Origin: Streptomyces termitum
GTDB taxonomy: Bacteria > Actinomycetota > Actinomycetes > Streptomycetales > Streptomycetaceae
Assembly: GCF_014650175.1 (NCBI RefSeq)
Contig: NZ_BMUL01000007.1
Span: 62,001-126,000 of the forward strand
Length of the DNA: 64,000 nt
Direction: 5' to 3'
Shown here: positions 31,986-40,932 of the stretch, one piece after another
How the letters are laid out: each line of letters begins with the position of its first letter
Position numbering within the stretch: position 1 is the stretch's first letter
Translations under genes and position numbers: made by a program
The notes under the pieces: generated by a model
What the model was told of the DNA's origin: nothing
Databases searched by the model: none
Seen by the model: the letters and a program-made list of their open reading frames with translations, nothing else

Positions 31986-33336
31986 TCACCAGGGTGCCTT
32001 CCTCGATCTGGTAATCGAGGGGCAGGTTCAGCGCCCGCATCGCGGCGACCATGCCGGTGTTGGACGACTGGGTCACGGCGTAGACGCTCTCGCATCCGGT
32101 CTTCTCGGCCATCGCCACGAGCCGGCCGAGGAGCTCGGAGCCGATTCCGCGCCGCTGCCAGTCGTCCTCCACCAGGAGGGCGACCTCGGTCTCGTCACCG
32201 TCCCACAGCAGGTGCCCGAGGGCGACGAGGCGGCCGGACGCGGTCTGCACGGCGAGGGTGCGTCCGAAGCGGGGGCTGAGCAGGTGGTCGAGGTAGCGGT
32301 CGGCGTCGCCGACGGGGCCGTGGTAGCGCAGGTTCAGGGTGCGGGCGGAGCAGCGGTCGTGCATCGCGCGGGCTGCCGCCAGGTCGCGCTGATCGGCGCG
32401 GCGGACGGTGATCTCGTTCCCTTCGGGCAGGGTGAGGACGTCCTGGCTCCGGGGGACACGCGGCCCGAGCCGGGCGTCGAGTTCGACGAGAGCCCGGGCC
32501 CGCGCGAACTCGGTGGGGGTGAAGGGCAGGTAGGGGCGCTCGATCAGCAGAGTGCCCCCGCTGGGGTCGCGCAGCTTCATCAGGGTGTCTTCGAGGACCC
32601 CCTCGACCGGGGTCTGCTCCCCGGTGGGCCGACCGGTCAGTGAGACGGCGGGTACCGAGTGCAGGGTGCACCGGCCGAGCAGCTGGCGCAGTGCGAGCGG
32701 TAGTTCGGCGGCGTCGAGCGCGGTACGGGCGGCGAGTCCGAGGACGCGCGTGGGGGTGTCGACCAGATCGTGGGCGTCGGCCCGCTCGGTCCAGGTGTCA
32801 CGCCCGCCGGCGAGCCCGATCCCACGGGCGAGCACTTCCGCGGGGAGCGTGTCGGGGGCGCGGAGCAGGAATTCGTCGACCGTGCCCTCGGTCAGGGGGT
32901 GGGTCTGGAGGGTGAGGATGTCGACGTGGTGCCGTGCCAATACGGCGCAGAGCGATGCCAGGCTTCCCGGCGCGTCGTCGACCGTGGTCCGCATCCGCCA
33001 CAGCACGGTCTCGGAGGCGGGAGCAGGATCGGCGAGGGACTCCGCACCGGCGGCCCGCTCGGAGGCACCGGGCGTGAGCAGCTCGACGGCTGTGCCCCTG
33101 TCCGTGACGGGTGGGGCGTGGCTGTGCCTTCGTGCCCACCATGTGTGGAAGCCGGCGGTGGCGGCCAGCGCGATCGCCGAGAACGCCAGCAGGTAGGGTC
33201 CGTCGGGTCCCTTGACGATGGTCTTGGCGATCGTGTCGGCCACCACCACGGCGGTGAACAGGGCCGCGAGTTCGATCAGGTCGTGCCGCCAGTGGTGCGG
33301 GCGGCGGCTGCTCTTCGAGGACGTCACATCGGTCAT
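31912..33336 (-). CDS. ACT-domain GNAT acetyltransferase with N-terminal membrane part
   Basis: 474-residue multidomain protein. Residues 10-60 contain two hydrophobic stretches (LIELAALFTAVVVADTIAK and YLLAFSAIALAATAGFHTWWA) that probably anchor it. Residues 100-180 form an ACT-like ligand domain (TTVDDAPGSLASLCAVLARHHVDILTLQTHP). Residues 310-450 are GNAT, with the acetyl-CoA loop VEDDWQRRGIGSELLGRLVAMA. A possible reading is acetylation gated by amino-acid binding at the ACT domain. Start ATG 33334-33336. Tail-to-tail overlap of 74 bases with the PLP enzyme gene. Target unknown. Confidence 0.85.
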   Translation of the reverse strand: MTDVTSSKSSRRPHHWRHDLIELAALFTAVVVADTIAKTIVKGPDGPYLLAFSAIALAATAGFHTWWARRHSHAPPVTDRGTAVELLTPGASERAAGAESLADPAPASETVLWRMRTTVDDAPGSLASLCAVLARHHVDILTLQTHPLTEGTVDEFLLRAPDTLPAEVLARGIGLAGGRDTWTERADAHDLVDTPTRVLGLAARTALDAAELPLALRQLLGRCTLHSVPAVSLTGRPTGEQTPVEGVLEDTLMKLRDPSGGTLLIERPYLPFTPTEFARARALVELDARLGPRVPRSQDVLTLPEGNEITVRRADQRDLAAARAMHDRCSARTLNLRYHGPVGDADRYLDHLLSPRFGRTLAVQTASGRLVALGHLLWDGDETEVALLVEDDWQRRGIGSELLGRLVAMAEKTGCESVYAVTQSSNTGMVAAMRALNLPLDYQIEEGTLVITARLSSDPRRSEPSPQQARRSER

Positions 33337-33362
33337 GACTTCACTCTGACTTAGAGGTGTTG

Positions 33363-33372
33363 CGTGATCACG
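33363..33372. promoter_or_regulatory. CGTGATCACG palindrome upstream of ACT-GNAT gene
   Basis: Perfect 10-bp palindrome 27 bases before the start at 33336, in an A/T-richer stretch (33340-33425) that carries the promoter. Confidence 0.35.
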
Positions 33373-33424
33373 AACGTTTTGTGACTGGCGGGTTAAGTGG
33401 CGATCTGGAGGATTTCTGACTGTT

Positions 33425-36133
33425 TTAGGGCATCTCTGTCTTGCCCTGATCGATCCCTTGGCGGAGTGCGTTCCGGAGCCTCTTGGCCTGGGCCACCAAC
33501 TGCGACGTACCCCGCGCCGAGGCGTGCCGATCGAGCCCGGGGAGTTCCCCGGTCGCCCCGCACTTCTCCGCGCAGTCCGCCGCCACGGCAAGCAGCTCCC
33601 CCAGCCCCCGCATCGGCTTCTCGGCCTCCAGCAGCACAGGCAGCGCGGTCGACAGCATCGTCCACACGGTTCCGTACGCCCCCGTCGCGGCGGCGGTCCG
33701 GGCCGCGTCCGCCAGACGGTTCGGCTTCATCGAACGCTCCGCGAGCAGCCAGGCCAGATCCCTGCCCACCTGGTGGACATCAAGGTCTCCCCGGGAGGCC
33801 AGCACGAGCAGGGCGTCCACCGCTCGGAGCCTGTCGTCCGCATCGCGGCAGCCGAGCCCGAACGCCAGGACCAAAGCGACCGCCCGGCCCACCGGTCCCT
33901 CTCCCTCGGCCAGCAGGGTCAGAGGACCTGTCACGTCCCGCGCCGTGTCCCCGTCCACCGCACTCGCCATGGACGACAGCAGACACGAGGCCAGCAGTTC
34001 GCGATCGGAAGGGAGCAGAGTAGCCCAGTGGTCCGGCACCTGGTCCCAGTGGTAGCAGCGCCGCGCGTTCGGCATCAGACCACCGCCGAGCCAGTGGAAG
34101 ACCTTGGGGAAGTCCTTCCGGAGGTCCGGACGCTTCGCCATCTCGACCAGGATCCGGTCCACCAGGTACCAGCGCTTCCCCCCTTCCTCCGAGCGAGGAT
34201 GGAACCGGACGGTCGCCTCGAAGGGGGCGCCGGACCGGAGCCACGAGGCCAACCGCGTCCCGGCCTCGCTGCCCAGCGCCTCGGCCTCTGCCGCGGCCCC
34301 CTCCGCCGACGGGTCATGGCGGCGTACGCGCAGCAGGGCGTACCCCAGGTCCACCGGCGCGGGTTCCACGCCGGCGTCCGCGTACACCCGCAGCCGTTCC
34401 ACCAGCTCCAGCGGGTCGATCCCGCCGGTGTGCCGGGTCGGGGTGGACAACAGCAGCGGCAGAGTGCCGCCGCCGATCAGATGGGCGATCTCCCAGATCC
34501 GGACGTCCCGCGTCGTCTCCATCGCCCCGTGGACGCACGCGGTCATCGGGACGGGCTGACCGAGCCCCGTTTCGATCCGTTTCTGTTTCACCTTCCCCAC
34601 GAGCGCGGCGAGCACCGCGTCCAGACCGCGCGGTCCGTGCTGGAAGTAGTCGAAGTCGTGGCGGCGGGAGAAGGCGTTCGTGTCCTGCCAGTACGCGTCG
34701 GAGAAAGCCTCCCGCACCTGCGACGACACTTCTTCCTTGGCGCCGTGCGCATGACGGACCAGACCATCCATGGCCCGCTCGAACTCCATCGGGCTGCCCG
34801 GACGCCGCTGCTGCACCAGCAGGTCCTCCATCAGCTCCTCCAGAGTGCCCACCGGCCCAGGCATGAACTGAGGTTCCGGCACGGGAGGCAGAACCTCCTC
34901 ATAGGGCGGGAGGTCGGGCGCACCGAGAGCCCCGCCGAACACCGCCTCGGCCGCCGACCGGTGCGCGGGGCCGAGGAGCGACGCCGCGTCGGCCAGATCA
35001 CGGCGCACCCGCTCGTCGACGGCCTTGAGGTGCCGGGCCACCACCCGCAGCGCCCGTTCCTGGACCTCGGAGTCGTCGTGCCCGAAGGCATCGGCCACGA
35101 CCGGCAGCATCTCGGCGGCCTGCTTCGGCTCCTTGGCGAGCACCTTGTCCACCAGGGACAACTGGGCACGCAGCAGCTTCTTCTCGGTACGGAACAGCAC
35201 CCCGGCGGTCATCTCGGCGAAGGCCCCGCTCGGCAGGGACCGCTCCAGGGCCAGCCCGGTCAGTATCTTCTGGGCGTATCCCGCTACGGGGGACGTGCCG
35301 TCGGCGGTCATCCCGACCCAGTCGGCCACACGGTCCTTCCGCTCCTCCGCGTTCGGTGGCACCAGTTGCAACAGACCGAGGGGGAACCGCAGATCCCGCT
35401 GCCGGCCGCCCCTCAGCAGCCTCGACACACACAGGTCGACGAGTTCTCCCCGGTCCAGTACTCCTTCGCCCGCCAGGGTCGCGAGCGCGGCCGTCCAGTG
35501 CGTCGAGGAATCGGCCTCGCTCGTCCAGGCCAGTCGCTCGGGCGTCTGCTGCATGGAGAGGGCATGGCTCACCAGGACCGGAGTCTGCGGGTCCTCCCGC
35601 AGCCGTTCCAGAAGCTTGTCGTCCGTGACCGCCCGGGTCCAGCCGAGCACATAGCCGTCCGTCGCGGGCACCGTGGCTCCCGAGCCCTCCACCAGGCCGC
35701 GGATCAGACCGTAGCTTTCCTCGGCCGTCGTCGGCTTGGCGGCGAGCCGGTGTGCCACGTCGGCTCGCCACGCCGCGTCACGGTCCGCCAGCACCCGCAG
35801 AGCCAGGAACCCGTCCTCCGTACGCCAGCTGAGCAGGTCGCGCCCGCCCAACCAGACCGCGGCGGAGGCGGAGCTCGTATGACAACCCGCCCCCGCCACG
35901 TACAGCGCCCGTCGGACACGGGTCGCTTCCGTCCACCGCTTCCAGTCCCAGGAGCGGACTTCGGAACGCAGCGTCTTGAGCTGGATCAGCGCGTCCTTAC
36001 GGGCCTTCGCCCCCATCGGCGCCAGAAGCCCCGGCACCTTGTCGGCACGCCCCTCGCGCACCGCCTTCAGCAGCGCGTCGACGCCCGAGCCGTCGTCCAT
36101 CCCGGCCGTCCGCACCATCACTCCCGCCCCCAT
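33425..36133 (-). CDS. Large HEAT-like protein (DUF6493-type)
   Basis: About 902 residues, entirely alpha-helical in appearance, with repeated Ala/Leu/Arg helices in pairs (for example VVADAFGHDDSEVQERALRVVARHLKAV, residues ~335-362) as in HEAT-type solenoids. I place it with the DUF6493 group found in actinobacteria, which has no assigned function. No catalytic motif seen. Start: ATG 36133 has GAGGGG eight bases upstream; GTG 36142 is an alternative. The gene begins about 50 bases after the SWIM-domain gene on the same strand, forming a two-gene unit. In other bacteria SWIM-protein genes of this kind sit with MoxR AAA+ and VWA genes; none is present here. Confidence 0.8.
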   Translation of the reverse strand: MGAGVMVRTAGMDDGSGVDALLKAVREGRADKVPGLLAPMGAKARKDALIQLKTLRSEVRSWDWKRWTEATRVRRALYVAGAGCHTSSASAAVWLGGRDLLSWRTEDGFLALRVLADRDAAWRADVAHRLAAKPTTAEESYGLIRGLVEGSGATVPATDGYVLGWTRAVTDDKLLERLREDPQTPVLVSHALSMQQTPERLAWTSEADSSTHWTAALATLAGEGVLDRGELVDLCVSRLLRGGRQRDLRFPLGLLQLVPPNAEERKDRVADWVGMTADGTSPVAGYAQKILTGLALERSLPSGAFAEMTAGVLFRTEKKLLRAQLSLVDKVLAKEPKQAAEMLPVVADAFGHDDSEVQERALRVVARHLKAVDERVRRDLADAASLLGPAHRSAAEAVFGGALGAPDLPPYEEVLPPVPEPQFMPGPVGTLEELMEDLLVQQRRPGSPMEFERAMDGLVRHAHGAKEEVSSQVREAFSDAYWQDTNAFSRRHDFDYFQHGPRGLDAVLAALVGKVKQKRIETGLGQPVPMTACVHGAMETTRDVRIWEIAHLIGGGTLPLLLSTPTRHTGGIDPLELVERLRVYADAGVEPAPVDLGYALLRVRRHDPSAEGAAAEAEALGSEAGTRLASWLRSGAPFEATVRFHPRSEEGGKRWYLVDRILVEMAKRPDLRKDFPKVFHWLGGGLMPNARRCYHWDQVPDHWATLLPSDRELLASCLLSSMASAVDGDTARDVTGPLTLLAEGEGPVGRAVALVLAFGLGCRDADDRLRAVDALLVLASRGDLDVHQVGRDLAWLLAERSMKPNRLADAARTAAATGAYGTVWTMLSTALPVLLEAEKPMRGLGELLAVAADCAEKCGATGELPGLDRHASARGTSQLVAQAKRLRNALRQGIDQGKTEMP

Positions 36134-36185
36134 CACTTCCACCCCTCGTTCACGACCGCGCCCACGGGCGCCCCGACCGTCGTCG

Positions 36186-37553
36186 TCATGCCACAGCTCC
36201 CGTCGTCATGCCCCGACGGACCATCCGCACCGCCAGCGCGTGCTTGCACGGCCCACGCCGCCCCCGGTGATCCGCCCACCACGCGCAGGTGCAGCTCAGC
36301 GGCCCGTTCGATCCCCGCACCCGGTACCGCCGCTCGCCCGACGCCACCGTGGCCAGATCCCCGTCGAGCGTCACCGCGTCCTCCGCGACCAGTCGGCGTG
36401 CGGACATCAGACGCGGATTGTGCCGCTCGACCCGGTCCGCCTCGTACGGCAGCTCCCGGTGGAAGTAGGCCGCGTCCGCCACGTCGTAACCCACCCGGCC
36501 GGCTGTACCGAGCCGGGTGAGGGCCGCACGGACCCGGTCGGCGGTGAGCCCCGCCTGCTCGGCGAGATCCGCCGGATCGATCCGCGGCTCCCAGGCGAGG
36601 AGCACACCGACCAGCTCCGCGTCCGCGGCAGCCTCATCCGTCGCGAGGGCCTCCAGCACTCCGCCCTCCCCGGAGAACCCCCGGGAGGTGTCGGGAGACA
36701 GCGTGAGCGTCAGCCGCATCCCCGGCAGGGTCACCTCCCAGGCGCTGGGAGCGGCGGCCCCGTCCGGCACCGGGCCGTACACCCGCAGTCCCGTGGCGAA
36801 GCGCAGCACCCGGTCGAGCGCCGCCAGCCGCTCGGGACCCGGCAGACACACTGAGCCCGCTCCCGGACGCGTCGTCGGACGCAGGGCCCTGCCCGTCTGC
36901 GCGACCCACAACGGGGCCCGTCCCCGCCCCGGCGAACGCGGCAGACCGCGCAGGAACCGTACGGCCTCCGCGCCGGTCAGCTCGGCACGCAGATCGAACC
37001 CGGCCGTGGCGACCTGAGCCTCCGCGAACCCGCGCAGCCAGCGGTCGGGCAGCGGAACCTTCTTCTCCACCACCGAACCACCGAGCGTCGACACCGCCAT
37101 CTCGTCGGGGCCCACCCGCAGATGCATCGGATCGTCCCCGGTCATCCGGGACAACGCCTCGCGCAGGGGGTCGTTCACGTCCACGTTCGTCGTACCGTGA
37201 CCGGTTTCCGCCCCGCCCAGACCCTCGGCGAGGACATCCAGTCGGGCGTACACCCCGCCGCAGCCGGAGAAGGACTCGAACCGAAGCCGGTCCCCGTTCC
37301 CCGTCACGACGGGGTCCAGCGAGCCCGGTCTCGGCCGCTGGTGATAGCGGGCCGCGGCCACGTCGGCCACCGCGAGCAGACCGCGCGCGGCGATCTGCGG
37401 GGAGGACAGGAAGCCGGAGAAGAAACGCGGGTGCGCCTCCGCCCCACGAGGGGTGAGCCCTCCGGCCGTCTCCAGACCGAGGAGGCGACCGGAGGCCGTG
37501 GAGGCGAGGAAGGAAGGGCGTGCGTAGGCGAGTGCCTGTACGGATCGCGTCAT
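36186..37553 (-). CDS. SWIM zinc-finger protein
   Basis: 455-residue protein whose C-terminal part carries a SWIM zinc finger, CTCAWWADHRGRRGPCKHALA (Cys-X-Cys ... Cys-X-His; about residues 417-440), a module that binds DNA or protein. The larger N-terminal region (QALAYARPSFLASTASGRLLGLE, SGFLSSPQIAARGLLAVADVAAARY) is conserved in actinobacterial SWIM proteins but of unknown function. ATG 37551-37553 is preceded by TACGGT seven bases upstream, indicating leaderless transcription. Upstream gene of the pair with the HEAT-like protein; both are probably cotranscribed. Confidence 0.88.
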   Translation of the reverse strand: MTRSVQALAYARPSFLASTASGRLLGLETAGGLTPRGAEAHPRFFSGFLSSPQIAARGLLAVADVAAARYHQRPRPGSLDPVVTGNGDRLRFESFSGCGGVYARLDVLAEGLGGAETGHGTTNVDVNDPLREALSRMTGDDPMHLRVGPDEMAVSTLGGSVVEKKVPLPDRWLRGFAEAQVATAGFDLRAELTGAEAVRFLRGLPRSPGRGRAPLWVAQTGRALRPTTRPGAGSVCLPGPERLAALDRVLRFATGLRVYGPVPDGAAAPSAWEVTLPGMRLTLTLSPDTSRGFSGEGGVLEALATDEAAADAELVGVLLAWEPRIDPADLAEQAGLTADRVRAALTRLGTAGRVGYDVADAAYFHRELPYEADRVERHNPRLMSARRLVAEDAVTLDGDLATVASGERRYRVRGSNGPLSCTCAWWADHRGRRGPCKHALAVRMVRRGMTTGAVA

Positions 37554-37559
37554 GGAAAC

Positions 37560-37565
37560 GACCGT
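37560..37565 (-). promoter_or_regulatory. -10 box for SWIM/HEAT-like operon
   Basis: On the reverse strand CCTACGGTCG lies before CGTTTCC-ATG; the TACGGT box is about seven bases upstream of the start at 37553. Single promoter seen for the two-gene unit. Confidence 0.5.
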
Positions 37566-37638
37566 AGGGCCTGCCACTGACATCCGCTCGTGTCCACAGG
37601 CCAGCCTGTGGATAACTTTGCTCAGGCCGACCGACAGG

Positions 37639-39258
37639 CTACTGTCCCACCAGACCAGGCCGCAGCACCTTCGTGAACAGCACCGTGTCGTCGTCAGCCC
37701 GCAGACGGACCGTCAGCTCGCCACTGTCGCCGTCGATGTCCACTTCGCCGAAGTACTGCGGAGTCTCCATCGGGGACAGGTTCGACCGCTCGGGCGCCCG
37801 CACGAAGACGCGGTCCGGGCCGAACGTCCCGTCCAGCTTGTTCGCGGGGAAGCCACCCGCCGCCAGCGGCCCGGACACGAACTCCCAGAACGGCGCGAAG
37901 TCCTTGAAGGCCGCGCGCTCCGGCGCGTAGTGCTGCGCCGAGGTGTAGTGGACGTCCGCGGTCAGCCACAGCGTGCCGGTGATCCGCCGGTGCTTGATGA
38001 AACGCAGCAACTCGGCGATCTGCAGTTCACGCCCGAGCGGTGCTCCCGGATCGCCCTGGGCGACGGCCTCGAAATCGGTCGCCCCGTCCGGCACGACAAG
38101 CCCGAGAGGCATGTCGGCCGCCAGCACCTTCCACACCGCGCGCGACTGCGCCAACTCCCGCTTCAGCCAGCGGAGCTGCTCGGCGCCGAGGATGCCCGTG
38201 GTGTCGTCCGCCTGCTGGCCCGGAGAGTTGGCGTTTCGGTACGAACGCATGTCCAGCACGAAGACGTCGAGCAGCGGCCCGTACCGGACCACCCGGTGCA
38301 TCCGGCCCTTGGCGGCCGAAGCGCCCGCCGGGAACGTGGAGCCCGGGAAATACTCGGTGAAGGCCCGCGACGCGCGCGCCGCGAGCACGTCCACGCTCTT
38401 CTCCGCGTAGCGCGCGTCGTCCAGGATCTGCCCGGGGTACCAGTTGTTGCGCACCTCGTGGTCGTCCCACTGGACCACCGTCGGCACCTGCGCGTTGAAA
38501 GCCCGGACGTTGTGGTCGAGCAGGTTGTAGCGGAAGTTCCCCCGGTACTCGGCGAGAGTCTCGGCGACCTTCGCCTTCTCCTCCGTCATCACATTGCGCC
38601 AGACCCGTCCGTCGGACAGCGTCACTGCCGCCTGCAGCGGCCCGTCGGCATAGATGGTGTCGCCGCTGCACAGGAAGAAGTCGGGATCGAGACGGCGCAT
38701 GGACTCGTACGCGCGGAACCCGCCGATGTCCGGGTTGATGCCCCACCCCTGGCCGGCGATGTCCCCGGACCAGAGGAAACGCACGCCGTCGCGCCGCCGC
38801 TCCGGAGCCGTGCGAAAGGTACCGAGAACCGGCTCGCCCGTACGCCGCGGGTCGGTGGGGTCGGCCAGGAGGACCCGATAGTGGACCTGCTCGCCCGGAG
38901 GCAGACCGCGCAGGGCCGTCGTCCCCGTGAAATCGGTGCCCGCTCCCAGCAGCGGACCATGATGACGACGGACCTTCCGGAACGACTCCGTCGACGAGGT
39001 CTCGACGATCATCCGGGCGGGCCGGTCCGAGCGCACCCACACCAGCCCGGAACGCGCGGTGACGTCGCCGGTCTGCACGCCCCAGGCCGCCTTCGGGCGA
39101 CCGGACAACGCGAACGCCGGCGCAGTCAACCCCGCGCCGCCGAGAGCGAGCCCCGCGGAAACCGCGAGGGAACCGCGCAGCAGACTGCGGCGAGCGGGAG
39201 CGGACGGAACCGCAGAGGACGAAGCGACAGGAGACGAACCAGGCGGGTTCGTGGACAT
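37639..39258 (-). CDS. phoD: Alkaline phosphatase PhoD, Tat-exported
   Basis: Secreted phosphodiesterase/phosphatase of the PhoD family, 539 residues, which frees phosphate from phosphodiesters and uses an iron/calcium site. A Tat signal is present (ARRSLLRGSL, arginines 23-24, then a hydrophobic run ending APAFA). Catalytic-region motifs: FLWSGDIAGQG, FFLCSGDTIYADG, VVQWDDHEVRNNW, DVFVLDMRSYRN and WLTADVHYTSAQHY. ATG 39256-39258 has GGAGG seven bases upstream. Phosphate starvation control through PhoP is expected from other species, but I could not identify a PHO box with confidence. Confidence 0.92.
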   Translation of the reverse strand: MSTNPPGSSPVASSSAVPSAPARRSLLRGSLAVSAGLALGGAGLTAPAFALSGRPKAAWGVQTGDVTARSGLVWVRSDRPARMIVETSSTESFRKVRRHHGPLLGAGTDFTGTTALRGLPPGEQVHYRVLLADPTDPRRTGEPVLGTFRTAPERRRDGVRFLWSGDIAGQGWGINPDIGGFRAYESMRRLDPDFFLCSGDTIYADGPLQAAVTLSDGRVWRNVMTEEKAKVAETLAEYRGNFRYNLLDHNVRAFNAQVPTVVQWDDHEVRNNWYPGQILDDARYAEKSVDVLAARASRAFTEYFPGSTFPAGASAAKGRMHRVVRYGPLLDVFVLDMRSYRNANSPGQQADDTTGILGAEQLRWLKRELAQSRAVWKVLAADMPLGLVVPDGATDFEAVAQGDPGAPLGRELQIAELLRFIKHRRITGTLWLTADVHYTSAQHYAPERAAFKDFAPFWEFVSGPLAAGGFPANKLDGTFGPDRVFVRAPERSNLSPMETPQYFGEVDIDGDSGELTVRLRADDDTVLFTKVLRPGLVGQ

Positions 39259-39412
39259 ACAGGGCCTCCGAGAGCGGATCCCGGCCGAACCGGGACAACG
39301 ACGAGTACCGAAGGCGCCTCCCGGAAGGACGGGCGGCGCCGGACCCCTGCCTAACGGCCGGGAACGGCGCCCGCGCGAACCCCACGTGAACAGATCGCCC
39401 CACCGTCGTTCG

Positions 39413-40885
39413 TCACCCGTCGAGGCTCTCCGCCACCCGTGAGACTCCTGCCGCGATCGTCGCCGGAGACAGGTGCGCGTACCCGATGACGAGCCGTACG
39501 TCCCCATCCGCCGGGCGAGCCGTCCCGTACTCCTCCAGGGGGTGCAGGCCCACGCCCGCGCGCGCCGCCTTCGTCAGGAACCGCTCCGGAGGCCCGTACC
39601 GGCGGGGGAGGCGGGCGATCACGTGGAGGCCGGCCGCGATCCCGGTCACCGAAGTGCCGGGAAAGTGCTCGGCCAGTGCCGCCAGCAAGACGTCACGGCG
39701 TTCCCGGTAGGCGCGCTGGCAGCGGCGCAGTTGCCGGTCGTAGCCCCCGGTCGTCACCAGGTGTGCCAGCGCGGCCTGGTCGAGTGCGGGATGGCCCAGG
39801 TCCATCGTCCGCTTCCGCTCGACGACCTCGTCGACGAGTGCCTTCGGAACCACCATCCAACCGAGCCGCAGCGCCGGCGCGAGTGACTTGCTGACCGAGC
39901 CCGTGTACACGACCCGTTCGGGATCCAGCCCCTGCAGGGCCCCCACCGGGGCGCGGTCGTAGCGGAAGTCGCCGTCGTAGTCGTCCTCCAGGACGTAGCC
40001 GTCGACCTTCCGCGCCCAGTCGAGGAGCATGCCGCGCCGCTCCGCCGACCACGCGATGCCGGAGGGGAACTGGTGCGACGGCGTCACCACCACCGCCCGC
40101 ACCTCCGACCCATCGAGCGGTTCCGGACGCAGCCCTTCCCCGTCGAGCGGGAGCCATACGGTCTCCAGGCCGGTCGCGGCGAAGAGCCGGCCGTGTTCCG
40201 GACTGCCGGGATCCTCCACCCCCACCCCGTCGTGGCCCTGTGCGCGCAGGACGAAGCCGAGCAGCGTCGTCGCCTGTGCCACCCCCGAGCACACCACCAG
40301 CCGATCGGGGTCCGCGACCACGCCGCGCCGCCGCGTCAGCATCGCCGCGAGTGCCACCCGGAGCGCGGGCAGGCCGCGCGGATCCGGATAGCCGAACGCG
40401 CTGTGAGGCAGTTCGGCGAGGGCCGCGCGCTGCGCCGCCGCCCATGCCGCGCGCGGGAAAAGGGAGAGATCGGGGGTGCCGGGACGGAAGTCGATCGTCA
40501 CGCCGGAGCCGTACCGGGTGACGGTCCGCGTGCTGGTGCCCGTCGGGGATGGCGTCGTCCGGACCGTGCCGCTCACCCAGGTGCCCGCCCCCCGGCCGCT
40601 GCGCAGGTAGCCCTCTGCGGTGAGCTGTTCGTAGGCCTCGGTGACCAGACCCCGGGAGACCCCCAGATCGGCGGCGAGCGCCCGGCTCGACGGCAGGCGT
40701 GTGCCGCCCGCGAGTCTTCCCGAGCGGACCGCCTCGCGCAGCGCCTCCTGGAGGGCCCGCCCCCGTCGGCGCGCGGGAGCACCGGCGGCGGGGAGCAGTA
40801 CTTCCCAGGCCGGTTGCGCCGCGGCGTCCCGGAGGGGGGAGGCCGGTTCCGGTGTCCTGCCCGAAGTGGTCCCCGATGGCGTCAT
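39413..40885 (-). CDS. MocR/PdxR-type regulator (GntR HTH fused to aminotransferase)
   Basis: 490-residue fusion: residues 40-110 are a GntR winged helix (LREAVRSGRLAGGTRLPSSRALAADLGVSRGLVTEAYEQL in order) and residues 125-485 an aminotransferase class I fold with PSHQFPSG, the LEDDYDGDFRYD PLP-aspartate region and the Schiff-base lysine in VYTGSVSKSLAPALRLGW. Members sense PLP or an aminated ligand and regulate genes for vitamin B6, GABA or transporters. It is divergent from an EamA transporter gene with a 47-base gap, its obvious target. TAAGGT at 40894-40899 (reverse strand) is its likely -10 box. Confidence 0.92.
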   Translation of the reverse strand: MTPSGTTSGRTPEPASPLRDAAAQPAWEVLLPAAGAPARRRGRALQEALREAVRSGRLAGGTRLPSSRALAADLGVSRGLVTEAYEQLTAEGYLRSGRGAGTWVSGTVRTTPSPTGTSTRTVTRYGSGVTIDFRPGTPDLSLFPRAAWAAAQRAALAELPHSAFGYPDPRGLPALRVALAAMLTRRRGVVADPDRLVVCSGVAQATTLLGFVLRAQGHDGVGVEDPGSPEHGRLFAATGLETVWLPLDGEGLRPEPLDGSEVRAVVVTPSHQFPSGIAWSAERRGMLLDWARKVDGYVLEDDYDGDFRYDRAPVGALQGLDPERVVYTGSVSKSLAPALRLGWMVVPKALVDEVVERKRTMDLGHPALDQAALAHLVTTGGYDRQLRRCQRAYRERRDVLLAALAEHFPGTSVTGIAAGLHVIARLPRRYGPPERFLTKAARAGVGLHPLEEYGTARPADGDVRLVIGYAHLSPATIAAGVSRVAESLDG

Positions 40886-40932
40886 GGAAGTGGACCTTAA
40901 CCCGGACCGCCCGGCTTCCTACCGTCAGGACC
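40886..40932. promoter_or_regulatory. 47-base divergent promoter, MocR / EamA
   Basis: Back-to-back leaderless promoters: reverse TAAGGT (40894-40899), eight bases before ATG 40885, and forward TACCGT (40920-40925), seven bases before ATG 40933. The -35 regions must overlap, giving MocR control of both directions. Confidence 0.6.

Noticed and set aside
33458..36520. Forward reading of about 1000 codons over the HEAT-like and SWIM genes
   Set aside because: His/Arg/Pro/Gln-rich antisense composition; crosses two genes and lacks any conserved block.
37554..39300. PHO box upstream of phoD
   Set aside because: No convincing pair of GTTCACC-like direct repeats was seen ahead of 39258.
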